From: Actinomyces timonensis DSM 23838
Lineage (GTDB): Bacteria; Actinomycetota; Actinomycetes; Actinomycetales; Actinomycetaceae
Direction: 5' to 3'
Length of the DNA stretch: 64,000 bases
Assembly (NCBI RefSeq): GCF_000295095.1
Contig: NZ_JH806633.1
Coordinates: forward strand, 743,625-807,624
Shown: in pieces, positions 27,186-36,490 of the stretch
Layout: every line of letters begins with the position of its first letter
Numbering within the stretch: position 1 is the stretch's first letter
The notes under the pieces: generated by a model
Told to the model about the DNA's origin: nothing
The model's input: the letters and a program-made list of their open reading frames with translations, nothing else
Database searches by the model: none
Position numbers and translations under genes: made by a program

Positions 27186-27946
27186 TCCTCGTCCGCCTCG
27201 AGCTCGGCGGCGACCTCGGCGGAGATGTCCACGGAGGTGTAGACGTTCTGAACGTCGTCGAGGTCCTCGAGGGCGTCGACGAGGCGCAGGACCTTGCGGG
27301 CGCCATCGGCGTCGACCTCGATCCTCGTCCCGGCGACGAACTGGGACTCGGCGGAGTCGTACTCCATGCCGGCCTCGGTGACCGCGTTGCGCACGGCGAT
27401 GAGGTCCTGGGGCTCGGAGATGACCTCGAAGGACTCGGCCCCCTCGACGACCTCCTCGGCGCCGGCGTCGAGGACGGCCATGAGGATGGTGTCCTCGTCG
27501 ATGCCGTCGGCCTTGGCGATCTCGACGACGCCCTTGCGGGTGAAGTTGTAGGCCACCGAGCCGGGGTCCGCCAGCGACCCGCCGGTGCGGGTGAAGGCGA
27601 CGCGCACGTCGGAGGCGGCGCGGTTGCGGTTGTCGGTGAGGCACTCGACGAGGAAGGCGACGCCGGCGGGGCCGTAGCCCTCGTACATGATCGTCTGCCA
27701 GTCGGCGCCGCCGGCCTCCTCGCCGCTGCCGCGCTTGACGGCGCGAGTGATGTTGTCGGCGGGGACCGAGTTCTTCTTGGCCTTCTGGATGGCGTCGAAG
27801 AGGGTGGGGTTGCCGGCGGGGTCACCGCCGCCGGTGCGGGCGGCGACCTCGATGTTCTTGATGAGGCGCGCGAACAGCTTGCCGCGCTTGGCGTCGATGG
27901 CGGCCTTCTTGTGCTTGGTGGTGGCCCACTTGGAGTGACCCGACAT
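27182..27946 (-). CDS. yebC: YebC/PmpR-family protein
   Basis: 254 residues with the family start [20 protein letters not shown] and a full-length alpha/beta body ending in an acidic ADED tail. Members act as transcription regulators or, as shown more recently, assist ribosomes at proline stretches. Its place directly upstream of ruvCAB is conserved in actinobacteria. GAGGAGAA precedes ATG 27946. Its stop overlaps the presumed ruvC start. Confidence 0.95.
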   Translation of the reverse strand: MSGHSKWATTKHKKAAIDAKRGKLFARLIKNIEVAARTGGGDPAGNPTLFDAIQKAKKNSVPADNITRAVKRGSGEEAGGADWQTIMYEGYGPAGVAFLVECLTDNRNRAASDVRVAFTRTGGSLADPGSVAYNFTRKGVVEIAKADGIDEDTILMAVLDAGAEEVVEGAESFEVISEPQDLIAVRNAVTEAGMEYDSAESQFVAGTRIEVDADGARKVLRLVDALEDLDDVQNVYTSVDISAEVAAELEADED

Positions 27947-28135
27947 GTGTTCTCCTCGGCAGTAGCGGACAGGCTCAACGTCCAGGCTCGATGTCGCTCG
28001 ATGTCTCTGACGCGCCGCGAGCGGGCGCGGCGAACCGGGCACATCCTAGCGCGGGCGCGGGGCCGTCCTCGGCGCGCTCGCCGCGGGTGGGACGGAAGGT
28101 GGGCGGCGGGAGCGGGACGGCCTCCCCCTGCCCCG

Positions 28136-28813
28136 CTATCGGCGGCCCTCGCCGGCGTCGCCGAGGTCGCGGACGGCGCCGTCCCATCCGGCCATGAGCT
28201 CGCGGGCCAGGTGGGGCAGGGACTCCGGATAGACCGTCATGCCGCCCGCGACGGCGCGGTCGAGCTCGTCGAGCCCCCACCAGCGCAGGGAGTCGAGGAC
28301 CTCGCGCTCCTGGTCGGTCCATCCGGCGCGGTCGAGCTCGCCGCCGGCTCCTTCGAGGGGGTCGGTGTCGGCCCGCTCCAGTCGGGCGAGGAAGATCACC
28401 TCGTCCTGGCGGCAGGTGACGAGGTTGAAGCGGAAGAGGCTCGAGCGCTCGGCGACGGGCCCGATGAGACGGCCGGGCGCCAGGGCGATACCGGTCTCCT
28501 CCTCCAGCTCCCTGAGGGCCGCCTCCCCCGGCTCCTCGCCGTCGGCGATGCCGCCGCCGGGGGTGAAGGCCCAGGAATGCGCGGTGTCGGCGAAGTCGTG
28601 ACCCAGGACGAGCAGGATCCCCGGCTCGGGGTCCTCGCGCAGGGCGATGACGCGGGCGGCGCGCCGGAAGGGCAGACCCTCGGCCCCTAGCCGCCACTCC
28701 TCGGCGTCGAGCAGGTCCCGCCAGTCGGCCGGCACCCGGGCGGGGTCGCGCCCGTCCGGGGCGAGCGCCCTCCGCTGGTCCCGTGGGACTGCCACAGCCC
28801 CCTCGCCCACCAT
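28136..28813 (-). CDS. Nudix hydrolase
   Basis: 225 residues. The Nudix box G-x5-E-x7-REU-x-EE-x-GU lies at 87-109 (GGIADGEEPGEAALRELEEE then TGI), with all metal-binding residues intact. The substrate is unknown; the family hydrolyses nucleoside diphosphates linked to another moiety. Its start is 1 nt after the PrsW gene stop, so it is co-transcribed. 189 nt separate it from yebC, with no gene seen there. Confidence 0.85.
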   Translation of the reverse strand: MVGEGAVAVPRDQRRALAPDGRDPARVPADWRDLLDAEEWRLGAEGLPFRRAARVIALREDPEPGILLVLGHDFADTAHSWAFTPGGGIADGEEPGEAALRELEEETGIALAPGRLIGPVAERSSLFRFNLVTCRQDEVIFLARLERADTDPLEGAGGELDRAGWTDQEREVLDSLRWWGLDELDRAVAGGMTVYPESLPHLARELMAGWDGAVRDLGDAGEGRR

Positions 28814-28814
28814 C

Positions 28815-30011
28815 TCAGCGCTGGCCCATGTAGACGGCTCGTGAGTCCATGACGCGGTCGAGGAGCGCCTTCTCGGTAGCGGCGAAGTCCCCCGTGGAGT
28901 GCCCCTCCATGGCGCCCTGCCGGAGGTTGGCCAGTTGCACGGAGGAGGCCTGGAAGTCGCGCATTGCCCTCTTGACGCCCGGGCCGCGCCTCCTGGCCCA
29001 GCGGCGGGCGGCCCTGCGCCCGGCGGAGGTGGTGAGCATCGTGACCTCGGCCTCGTGGTACCAGCCGGCCTTCCCGTACTCGGCGAGCCGCGCGCGCATC
29101 CGGAGCCGCTCGCGCCAGCGCAGTCCGAGCACGAGGCCGATGGCGGCGATGAACAGGGGCACCTCGACGATGAAGTAGAGCATGAGGTTGCCCGACAGCG
29201 CCCCGTTCCAGAAGGCGTGCAGGCAGATCGCCCCGGCCAGGCCCATCGGGGTGGTCCACAGCCAGGCCAGGCGCGAGCGCATCCGGGCCGAGGCGCCGAT
29301 CGCCACGCCGGTGCAGGAGGTGAACATGATGTGCGCGAAGGGGGACATGATGCCCCGCACCACGAAGGTGCGGGCGAGGTTGTCCTGGTTCTGCAGGAAG
29401 TAGAGGATGTTCTCCGAGAAGGCGAACCCGGCGGCCACGACGGCCGCGTAGACGATCCCGTCGACGGCCCCGTTGAAGGAGCGCCGCGAGAGCAGGAAGA
29501 TGAGGAGCACCCCGAGGCCCTTCGTGCTCTCCTCGACGAGGGGCGCGGTGATGACGGCGCTCACGTACTGGAAGTCGTTGGTGGCGCCTGCGAGCAGGAT
29601 GGTGGCGCTGGTGTTGGCCACCAGGGAGACCGCCGTGGACACACCGACGCCCCAGAGGAAGGCCAGCAGGAGCATCCCGAGGGGCTCAGGCTCCCAGCGG
29701 TCGATCCACCACACGGTGGTCAGGACGATGGTCAGCGGGACGAGGGCCAGGAGGGTCATCTGCAGAAGGCTGGAGCCGTTGGAGGCGATGGAGGCCAGCA
29801 CGTAGAGCATGACGCCCGCGCCGATGACGCCGGCGGCCACGAGCAGGCCAACGACCACGCGGCGCCGACGCGTGCGGCGCATGGCGACGGGGTCGGCCCA
29901 CTCCGGCGCGGAGGCAGTGGAGAAGATGTCCTTGTGGGTGGGGCGGGGCGCCCAGGCCGAGCGCCGGTAGCCGGCGCGCGGCGCCCATCCCGAGCTTCCG
30001 GGTGCGGTCAT
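28815..30011 (-). CDS. PrsW-family intramembrane metalloprotease
   Basis: 398 residues with about eight membrane segments and the PrsW active-site set: LVEESTKG (E160-E161 and K164), FSEN (E200), FAHIMF (H227) and LHAFWNG (H265). PrsW cleaves anti-sigma factors in Bacillus; the target here is unknown and no anti-sigma gene is adjacent. The cytoplasmic C-terminal about 110 residues are basic (RRAARRWARRRGP). The start overlaps the upstream membrane protein by 4 nt (ATGA). Confidence 0.85.
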   Translation of the reverse strand: MTAPGSSGWAPRAGYRRSAWAPRPTHKDIFSTASAPEWADPVAMRRTRRRRVVVGLLVAAGVIGAGVMLYVLASIASNGSSLLQMTLLALVPLTIVLTTVWWIDRWEPEPLGMLLLAFLWGVGVSTAVSLVANTSATILLAGATNDFQYVSAVITAPLVEESTKGLGVLLIFLLSRRSFNGAVDGIVYAAVVAAGFAFSENILYFLQNQDNLARTFVVRGIMSPFAHIMFTSCTGVAIGASARMRSRLAWLWTTPMGLAGAICLHAFWNGALSGNLMLYFIVEVPLFIAAIGLVLGLRWRERLRMRARLAEYGKAGWYHEAEVTMLTTSAGRRAARRWARRRGPGVKRAMRDFQASSVQLANLRQGAMEGHSTGDFAATEKALLDRVMDSRAVYMGQR

Positions 30012-30649
30012 GATGCCTCCTGGTCCAGGGCCGGCTCGGCGTCGTCGTCGATATCGAAGGTGCTGGGCATCGGGGCGTGCCCGGCCAGGCGCAGGAGCCG
30101 CACCGCGGGGGTGGAGCGCAGCCTGCGGGCCTCGGCGACGTGCGTGTTGTGGAAGCGGCGGGCCAGGACGACGCGCGCGCTGGCGCGCTCGAGGCGGTCG
30201 AGGGCCTCGGTCCCCAGCTCGGTGGCGCGCAGCTCGTCCCTGGCCTCGGCGTCGACGGCGGTGCGGATGACCCGGGAGAGGTCGGACTCGATGGTGCCCC
30301 GGGAGCGCGCCTCGGCGCCCCGCGGGGAGGCGGCGGGAGCGGCCCTCCGCCCCGCGGTGTCGAGCGGGTCGAGGCCGTCGGCGACGATCGGCCGCTCGCA
30401 GTGGAGCGCCTCGTGGGCGGCGCGCTGGAGGATCATCGCCGAGGCGGCGTCGAGCAGGCCCGTCGAGCCGAGGTCGATGGCGGCCTGGGCCCGGTAGGCC
30501 AGGTGCTTCTCAAGGGTGGCGCGGGCGCCGAGGACCTGCCTGTGGAGGCGGTCGACCCTCACGGCGATCGCGTAGAGCCTCCAGCCGAGGATCAGCAGGA
30601 GGAGCAGGATGGCGATGACCGGCAGGAAGAGGGACTGGAGTCCGTTCAT
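30008..30649 (-). CDS. membrane-anchored protein, function unknown
   Basis: 213 residues. One N-terminal hydrophobic helix (LFLPVIAILLLLLILGWRLY), then a mostly helical, Arg/Ala-rich cytoplasmic region (RLHRQVLGARATLEKHLAYR) and an acidic C-terminus. It is coupled to the PrsW gene by ATGA and lies 19 nt after pimA. This position is conserved in actinobacteria to my knowledge, but no function is assigned. Confidence 0.75.
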   Translation of the reverse strand: MNGLQSLFLPVIAILLLLLILGWRLYAIAVRVDRLHRQVLGARATLEKHLAYRAQAAIDLGSTGLLDAASAMILQRAAHEALHCERPIVADGLDPLDTAGRRAAPAASPRGAEARSRGTIESDLSRVIRTAVDAEARDELRATELGTEALDRLERASARVVLARRFHNTHVAEARRLRSTPAVRLLRLAGHAPMPSTFDIDDDAEPALDQEAS

Positions 30650-30668
30650 AGGGGTCCGGGGTCCTCTC

Positions 30669-31850
30669 TCAATCGTCGAGGGCGCCCCGCAGGCGCCCGA
30701 GCGCGGTGCGCTGGCCGGGGGCGACGGTGACGCGGGTGTGGGCGGTGGACAGCGCCATGTCGTAGACGTCGAGGACGGCGTCGGTCACCCGCGCCCAGTC
30801 GTAGTGGCCGACGGCCTCGGTGGCGGCGCGGCGGCGGGCCTCGGCGGCCTCGTGGCGGGTGACGGTGTCGATGATGGCGCGGGCGAGGTCGGCGCTGTCG
30901 CCGGTGGTGAACAGGGCGCCGAGCCGCCCTCCCTGGAGGACGTCGGAGAAGGCGGTGAGGTCGGAGGCGATGACCCGCGTGCCCGCCGCCATCGCCTCGA
31001 CGAGCACGATGCCGAAGGACTCCCCGCCGGTCTGCGGGGCGACGTAGCAGGTCGCGGAGGCGAGCATGGCGGCCTTGTCCTCGTCGCTCACCCCGCCGAG
31101 GAAGGCGATGGCGTCACCGAAGCGGGCGAGCTCGCGCCGCTCGTCCTCGGCCTGGCCCCGCCCGGCGATGAGGAAGCGCGCTCCGGGGACGGCGTCGAGG
31201 ACGGTCGGGATGGCGCCGGCGAGGACGGCCAGTCCCTTGCGGGGCTCGTCGAGCCTGCCGAGGAAGGAGATGGTGGGGGCCTCGGGGGTGCCAGCGAATC
31301 GGGGATCGTCCTTGGGCGCGGAGGCGAAGGGGGCGACGTTGACGCCGTTGGGAATGACGACGGCGTCACCGCCGTGGTACTGGATGAGGGTGCGCCTGGC
31401 CTCCTCGGACACGGCGATGCGCGCGGTGATGCGCTCCATGAGGGGGGTGGCCATCGGCGAGAGGAGGCCCCGGGCGAGGGAGCGGTCCATGGCGGCGTGG
31501 AAAGTGCCGACGACGGGGCAGGTGGCCGACTGGAGGGCGAGCATCCCGATGCTCGGGGTGATCGGCTCGTGGATGTGGAGGAGGTCGTACTGGCCGTCGG
31601 CCAGCCAGCGCCGCACCCTGCGGGCCACGCGCGCCCCGAAGCTGAGGCGCGCCACGGAGCCGTTGTAGGGGATCGCCACGGAGTCCCCGGCCGAGGTCAT
31701 CCATTCGGGCAGCTCGACGTCCTCCGAGGCGGGGGCGAGCGCGCCGACGTCGTAGCCGCGGCTGATGAGCTCGGTGGCAAGGTCCATGACGTGGGCCTGT
31801 ACCCCGCCGTGGGCGTCCATGGAGTAGGGGCAGACGAGTCCGATCCTCAT
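30669..31850 (-). CDS. pimA: phosphatidyl-myo-inositol mannosyltransferase PimA
   Basis: 393-residue GT4 glycosyltransferase that adds the first mannose from GDP-mannose to phosphatidylinositol. It has the N-terminal GGVQAHV glycine motif, IPNGVNVAPF, FLGRLDEPRKGL and the C-terminal GGESFGIVLVEAMAAG (EX7E). The order thrS-HIT-pgsA-acyltransferase-pimA is the standard actinobacterial PIM cluster, which supports the specific assignment. Start and acyltransferase stop overlap by ATGA. Confidence 0.93.
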   Translation of the reverse strand: MRIGLVCPYSMDAHGGVQAHVMDLATELISRGYDVGALAPASEDVELPEWMTSAGDSVAIPYNGSVARLSFGARVARRVRRWLADGQYDLLHIHEPITPSIGMLALQSATCPVVGTFHAAMDRSLARGLLSPMATPLMERITARIAVSEEARRTLIQYHGGDAVVIPNGVNVAPFASAPKDDPRFAGTPEAPTISFLGRLDEPRKGLAVLAGAIPTVLDAVPGARFLIAGRGQAEDERRELARFGDAIAFLGGVSDEDKAAMLASATCYVAPQTGGESFGIVLVEAMAAGTRVIASDLTAFSDVLQGGRLGALFTTGDSADLARAIIDTVTRHEAAEARRRAATEAVGHYDWARVTDAVLDVYDMALSTAHTRVTVAPGQRTALGRLRGALDD

Positions 31851-32905
31851 GCGGATTCCTCCTGCTCCCGGGCGTGGCGCCTGGCCAGGCGCTCGTGGTC
31901 GAGGTCGGCGTCGTAGACGGGTTGGAGCATATGCCAGTCCTCCGGATGCTCGGCAAGGCTGGGGGCCAGGGCCGCCACCCAGGCCCGTGTCCAGGCGGCG
32001 ATGAGCGCGCGGGCGGCGGAATCACTGTGGTCGCTGTTGTCGCCGCTGCTACTGCCGTCACCCCTGTCTCCGCTATCACGGCCCTCGCCGGGCGGGGTCG
32101 CCTCGGGGACGGGCACCTTGACGAGGGTGAGGACGATCCCCCACCGAGCCCCGGCCCGGCGGCGGCGCTCGCCGGTGAGGCGCTCGTAGTGGATGGCGGT
32201 GGCGTACAGGGGCGCGCCGAGGCGGTGCGCCAGCGCGGCGGGCCCGGCGGCGGCGCGGATGGTGTGGCCGAGGAGATCGGCCTCGATGCCCGCCGATGAC
32301 AGGTCCCTGTCCGCCAGCAGGGCGACGAGGTGGCGGCGCTCGGCGGCCGCGGCGACGAGGGGCTCGAAGACCTTCTCGCCGTGGCCCTGACCGATGACGC
32401 GCATGCCGAGCGAGGTGCGGAAGTCGACGAACTGGTCGAAGAGGTCGGCGGGCTCGAGGCGCTCGGCGACGGTGAGGACGCTGGCGAGCTCGGCCGAGGC
32501 CCACGCACCGGCGAGGTCCCAGTTGCCCATATGGGCGAGGGCCAGGACGACGCTGCCACGCTGGAGGTCCTCGCGCAGCGTCGGCGGCAGGTCGGCCCTC
32601 ACGCGGGCGCGGATCTGCTCAGCGCTGGCCCCGGGGAGCGCGAAGGCCTCGTAGAAGTAGCGCATGTAGGAGCGCATGCCGGCGCGTGACAGGGCGCGGA
32701 TGCGGCGCCGCGGGGTGCCGGCGGGCGCGATCCTGGCGAGGTTGCGCTCGAGCTGGCCGACGCCGCCTCTGGCCGGGAGCAGGCGCTGGCGGGCCCACAG
32801 CGCGGTGCCCGCGGTGTGGGCCAGCGCGTAGCCGAGGCCGGTGGGCAGGCGCCTGGCGCCCCGCCAGGCGAGGCGGTAGGCGTCCTCGACGCGGGGCCGC
32901 CTCAC
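31847..32905 (-). CDS. phosphatidylinositol mannoside acyltransferase (PatA-like)
   Basis: 352 residues from GTG 32905, which overlaps the pgsA stop (GTGA). The lysophospholipid-acyltransferase motif H-x4-D appears as HMGNWD (125-130), followed by LLADRDLSSAG. It should acylate the mannose of PIM1/PIM2 at the inner membrane face. A Gly/Ser/Asp-rich insertion (about 278-308, RDSGDRGDGSSSGDNSDHSD) interrupts the C-terminal part and is not typical of the family. Confidence 0.9.
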   Translation of the reverse strand: MRRPRVEDAYRLAWRGARRLPTGLGYALAHTAGTALWARQRLLPARGGVGQLERNLARIAPAGTPRRRIRALSRAGMRSYMRYFYEAFALPGASAEQIRARVRADLPPTLREDLQRGSVVLALAHMGNWDLAGAWASAELASVLTVAERLEPADLFDQFVDFRTSLGMRVIGQGHGEKVFEPLVAAAAERRHLVALLADRDLSSAGIEADLLGHTIRAAAGPAALAHRLGAPLYATAIHYERLTGERRRRAGARWGIVLTLVKVPVPEATPPGEGRDSGDRGDGSSSGDNSDHSDSAARALIAAWTRAWVAALAPSLAEHPEDWHMLQPVYDADLDHERLARRHAREQEESA

Positions 32906-33552
32906 CCGGCGGCTCCCACCCTGCCGCCCACGGGCACTCCGGCGAGCTGGGTCCGCACGGTGAGGACTCGCTGGATGACGGTGATGAGGGAGGCGGCGGC
33001 GACGAGCGCGAGCCCGGCGGTGATGACCCAGGTCGGGGCGCCGAGGCCCACGGCGAGCGCGGCGAGGCCGATGGCGACGAGGCGGTCGGTGCGCTCGGCG
33101 ATGCCCACGGAGGCCTTCGCGCCCACGGACTCGGCGCGGGCGCGCGCGTAGGGGACGGCCGCCCCCAGCACGACCGCCGTCAGGGCCAGGGCGATCGTCC
33201 AGGTCCGCAGGGGGCCGGGGGCCAGGTGGGTGGCGGCCCACATGGCGATCGAGGCGAAGACGGCGCCGTCGGCGAGGCGGTCCATGGTGGAGTCGAGGAA
33301 GGCCCCGAAGGCCGAGGAGCTGCCCGTGGCTCGGGCGAGGATCCCGTCGAAGGAATCGGCCACGAGGAGGCAGGTGAGCAGGATGGGGGCGAGGATGAAG
33401 TGGCCCTGGGGGATCGTGAGGACGGCCGCGGCGATGGAGGCGGCGGTCCCGGCGACGGTGAGCATGTTGGGGGTGACCCCGGCCTTGGCCAGGAGCAGGG
33501 CCGGGTTGGTGAACAGGGCCTTGGTCAGGCCGCGGCCGTGGTTTCCGAGCAT
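32902..33552 (-). CDS. pgsA: CDP-alcohol phosphatidyltransferase, probable phosphatidylinositol phosphate synthase
   Basis: 216 residues, about six membrane segments. The full signature D-x2-DG-x2-AR-x8-G-x3-D-x3-D is intact (D66, D69-G70, A73-R74, G83, D87, D91). In actinobacterial PIM clusters this enzyme joins CDP-diacylglycerol and inositol-1-phosphate. Its product feeds PimA and the acyltransferase encoded just downstream. Confidence 0.92.
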   Translation of the reverse strand: MLGNHGRGLTKALFTNPALLLAKAGVTPNMLTVAGTAASIAAAVLTIPQGHFILAPILLTCLLVADSFDGILARATGSSSAFGAFLDSTMDRLADGAVFASIAMWAATHLAPGPLRTWTIALALTAVVLGAAVPYARARAESVGAKASVGIAERTDRLVAIGLAALAVGLGAPTWVITAGLALVAAASLITVIQRVLTVRTQLAGVPVGGRVGAAG

Positions 33553-33604
33553 GGGCTGCCTCGTGTCTCGTGTCTGTCGGGTAGGGGGCGGGGGCGCGCG
33601 CTGG

Positions 33605-34258
33605 TCAGGGCTCGCGGGGCGTGGCGGGCGCGGTGTCCCAGGCGGCCGCGATCATGTCGCGCTGGTCCCCCAGCAGCTGCGGGACGGGCTTGGTTCGCCC
33701 GATGATCGGCATGAAGTTGGCGTCGCCGGTCCAGCGGGGCACGACGTGCTGGTGGAGGTGCGCGGCGATGCCCGCTCCCCCGGTCTCGCCGGCGTTCATG
33801 CCGAGGTTGAACCCCTGCGGGTGGCACACGTCGCGCAGGACCTCCATGGAGCGGGCGGAGAGCTGGATGATCTCCACGCGCTCGGCGTCCGTGGCCTCTG
33901 TCAGCTCCGAGATGTGCCGGTAGGGGCAGATGAGGAGGTGCCCCGTGTTGTAGGGGTAGAGGTTCATGATGACGTAGGCGTGCTCGCCGCGGTGGACGAT
34001 GAGCGCGTCCTCGTCGCCGCGCCCCGGGGCGGCGCAGAAGGGGCACTGGCCGGGCGTGGAGTCCTTGGGCTTGTCGGCCCCACCGATGTACACCATCCGG
34101 TGGGGCGTCCACAGGCGCTGGAAGGCCTCCGGCGCCCCCTCGTGGTAGGGCGGGTCCTCGATCGAGGCGCGCCCGGGGAGCGCGGCGGAGCCTGCGGGTT
34201 CAGTGGGCTCCGAGGGCACGGTCGACTCCCCGGCGGCGGGCACGGCGTCGTCACTCAT
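33605..34258 (-). CDS. HIT-family hydrolase
   Basis: 217 residues. An extended N-terminus of about 60 residues is followed by GQCPFC (a possible zinc site), [17 protein letters not shown] and the histidine triad [13 protein letters not shown] enzymes of this group act on dinucleoside polyphosphates or nucleotide conjugates. Its first 8 nt overlap the end of thrS. The thrS-HIT-pgsA arrangement is conserved in actinobacteria. Confidence 0.9.
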   Translation of the reverse strand: MSDDAVPAAGESTVPSEPTEPAGSAALPGRASIEDPPYHEGAPEAFQRLWTPHRMVYIGGADKPKDSTPGQCPFCAAPGRGDEDALIVHRGEHAYVIMNLYPYNTGHLLICPYRHISELTEATDAERVEIIQLSARSMEVLRDVCHPQGFNLGMNAGETGGAGIAAHLHQHVVPRWTGDANFMPIIGRTKPVPQLLGDQRDMIAAAWDTAPATPREP

Positions 34259-36308
34259 GGGCGATGAGCCTCTCGTCGGCCGGGTCGTTGAGGCGCTCGG
34301 CGATGACGCGGCGGATGTGGGCGACGGCGTCGTCGACGGGGACCCCGTTGACCTGGTCGCCGCCCCGGAAGCGGAAGGACACCGCGCCGGCCTCGGCGTC
34401 CTCGCCGCCCGCGATGAGCGTGAAGGGGATCTTGTCCTTGGCGGCGTTGCGGATCTTCTTGCCGAAGCGGTCGTCGGAGTGGTCGACCTCGACGCGCACC
34501 CCGGCGGCGCGCAGCGTGGCGGCGACGCCGTCGACGTACTCGTCGAAGGCCTCGGCCACCGGGATGAGGCGCGCCTGGACCGGGGACAGCCAGGCGGGGA
34601 AGGCGCCGGCGTAGTGCTCGGTGAGCACGCCGATGAAGCGCTCGACGGAGCCGAGCTTGGCCGAGTGCAGCATGATGGGGCGCTGGTGGGTGCCGTCGGC
34701 GGCGGTGTACTCCAGGTCGAAGCGCTCGGGCTGGTTGAAGTCGTACTGGACGGTGGACATCTGCCAGGTGCGGCCGATGGCGTCCTTGACCTGCACGGAG
34801 ACCTTGGGGCCGTAGAAGGCGGCGCCGCCCGGGTCGGGGACGACCTCCAGCCCGGAGGCCTCGCAGGCCTCGGCCAGGGCGCGGGTGGCGGTGGCCCAGT
34901 CCTCGTCGGAGCCGATGAACTTGTCCTTCTTGGCGCCGTCCTCGTCGCGGGTGGACAGCTCGAGGTAGAAGTCGGTGAGCCCGAAGTCCTTGAGGATGGA
35001 GATGAAGAAAGCGATCTGGGCCTTGATCTCCTCGGAGGCCTGCTCGGTGGTGCAGTAGGTGTGGGAGTCGTCCTGGGTGAAGCCGCGCATGCGGGTCAGC
35101 CCGTGGACGACGCCGGACTTCTCGTAGCGGTAGTCGTGCCCCATCTCGAAGAAGCGCAGCGGGAGCTCGCGGTAGGAGCGCCCGCGGGAGCGGAAGACGA
35201 GGTTGTGCATGGGGCAGTTCATGGCCTTGAGGTAGTACTCCTGGCCGGCCTTGGTGATGGTGCCCTCGGCGTCGCGCTCCTCATCGGCGAGCATGGGCGG
35301 GAACATGGTGTCCGCGTAGTAGGGCAGGTGGCCCGAGGTGTGGAAGAGCCCGCCCTTGGAGATCTCGGGGGTGTGGACGAAGTCGAAACCGTACTGGCGG
35401 TGCCGCTCGATGACGTGGCTCTCGATCTCGTGGCGCAGCATCGCCCCCTTGGGGTGGAAGACGACGAGGCCGGGGCCGATCTCCTCGGGGAAGGAGAACA
35501 GGTCGAGCTCGGCGCCGAGCTTGCGGTGGTCGCGGCGCTCGGCCTCCTTGATGCGCTCCTGGTAGGCCACCAGGTCCTCCTTGGAGGCCCAGGCGGTGCC
35601 GTAGATGCGCTGGAGCGAGTCGCCGGACTGGTCGCCCTTCCAGTAGGCGGAGGAGGACTTGGCCAGGGCGAAGCCGTTGCCGATGAGCTTGGTGGAGGGC
35701 AGGTGGGGGCCGCGGCACAGGTCCTTCCAGGCGACGGTGCCGTCTCGGCGGACGTTGTCGTACATGGTCAGACCGCCGGCGCCGACCTCGACGGAGGCGG
35801 ACTCGGCGCCGGCGCCCTTGGTGGTGATGAGCTCGAGCTTGTAGGGCTGGTCGGCGAGCTCGACTCGGCCCTGCTCCTCGGAGATGTCGCGGCGCACGAA
35901 GCGCTGGCCCTCCTTGACGATGCGCTTCATGCGCTTCTCGATGTCGCGCATGAGCTCGGGGGTGACGGCGTCGATGCCCCCGAAGTCGTAGTAGAAGCCG
36001 TCGGTGATGAAGGGGCCGATGCCGAGGTTGACATCGGGGAAGATCTCCTGGACGGCCTGGGCCATGACGTGGGTGGCGCTGTGGCGCAGGATGGCCAGGC
36101 CGTCCTCGGAATCGAGGGTGATGGGTTCGACGGCGGCGCCCGCGGGGATCTCGCGCGCGAGGTCCCAGGGCTCGCCGTCCACGCGCATGGCGACGACGCC
36201 GCGGCGGGCCTCCTCGGCGAAGAGCTCCGTGCCCGTCGTCCCCGCCTCGATGGCGCGGGTGGCGCCGTCGATGGTCACGTCGATGGTCTGCGGGATCTGG
36301 GAGGGCAC
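34251..36308 (-). CDS. thrS: threonine--tRNA ligase
   Basis: 685 residues from GTG 36308 with AAGGAG upstream. It has an N-terminal TGS domain, the editing domain ([15 protein letters not shown] and [12 protein letters not shown]), and the class II core with zinc ligands in [25 protein letters not shown] and the [11 protein letters not shown] region. The C-terminal anticodon-binding domain follows. It charges tRNA-Thr and edits Ser-tRNA-Thr. No T-box leader is recognisable; the 180-nt upstream gap holds a 10-nt periodic repeat instead. Confidence 0.96.
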   Translation of the reverse strand: MPSQIPQTIDVTIDGATRAIEAGTTGTELFAEEARRGVVAMRVDGEPWDLAREIPAGAAVEPITLDSEDGLAILRHSATHVMAQAVQEIFPDVNLGIGPFITDGFYYDFGGIDAVTPELMRDIEKRMKRIVKEGQRFVRRDISEEQGRVELADQPYKLELITTKGAGAESASVEVGAGGLTMYDNVRRDGTVAWKDLCRGPHLPSTKLIGNGFALAKSSSAYWKGDQSGDSLQRIYGTAWASKEDLVAYQERIKEAERRDHRKLGAELDLFSFPEEIGPGLVVFHPKGAMLRHEIESHVIERHRQYGFDFVHTPEISKGGLFHTSGHLPYYADTMFPPMLADEERDAEGTITKAGQEYYLKAMNCPMHNLVFRSRGRSYRELPLRFFEMGHDYRYEKSGVVHGLTRMRGFTQDDSHTYCTTEQASEEIKAQIAFFISILKDFGLTDFYLELSTRDEDGAKKDKFIGSDEDWATATRALAEACEASGLEVVPDPGGAAFYGPKVSVQVKDAIGRTWQMSTVQYDFNQPERFDLEYTAADGTHQRPIMLHSAKLGSVERFIGVLTEHYAGAFPAWLSPVQARLIPVAEAFDEYVDGVAATLRAAGVRVEVDHSDDRFGKKIRNAAKDKIPFTLIAGGEDAEAGAVSFRFRGGDQVNGVPVDDAVAHIRRVIAERLNDPADERLIAHE

Positions 36309-36380
36309 TGCGGTCTCCTTGGGTTGGTGAGTGCGGGGCGCGCCGCGGGCGCACGCGGTGCAGTCTACTCAGCCCGCAAG

Positions 36381-36490
36381 GCGTTGCTCAGTCCAGCTCG
36401 GCGCGGCCCAACACTGATCAGTGGCTGCCCGGTGCTACCCGGCGCCGCGCAGCGCTGACCAGCGCTGATCAGTGCTGATCGGTGCCGATC
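36381..36490. repeat. 10-nt tandem repeat between the Fem ligase gene and thrS
   Basis: From 36451 four near-perfect decamers follow one another (AGCGCTGACC, AGCGCTGATC, AGTGCTGATC, GGTGCCGATC), with weaker 10-nt phasing leftward to about 36381. The array includes the stop codon of the Fem ligase gene and lies within the thrS upstream region. Self-complementary GATC cores allow several alternative hairpins. Confidence 0.7.

Noticed and set aside
36309-36488. T-box riboswitch upstream of thrS
   Set aside because: No T-box sequence (TGGNACCGCG-like) or specifier stem is visible; the gap holds a 10-nt repeat.
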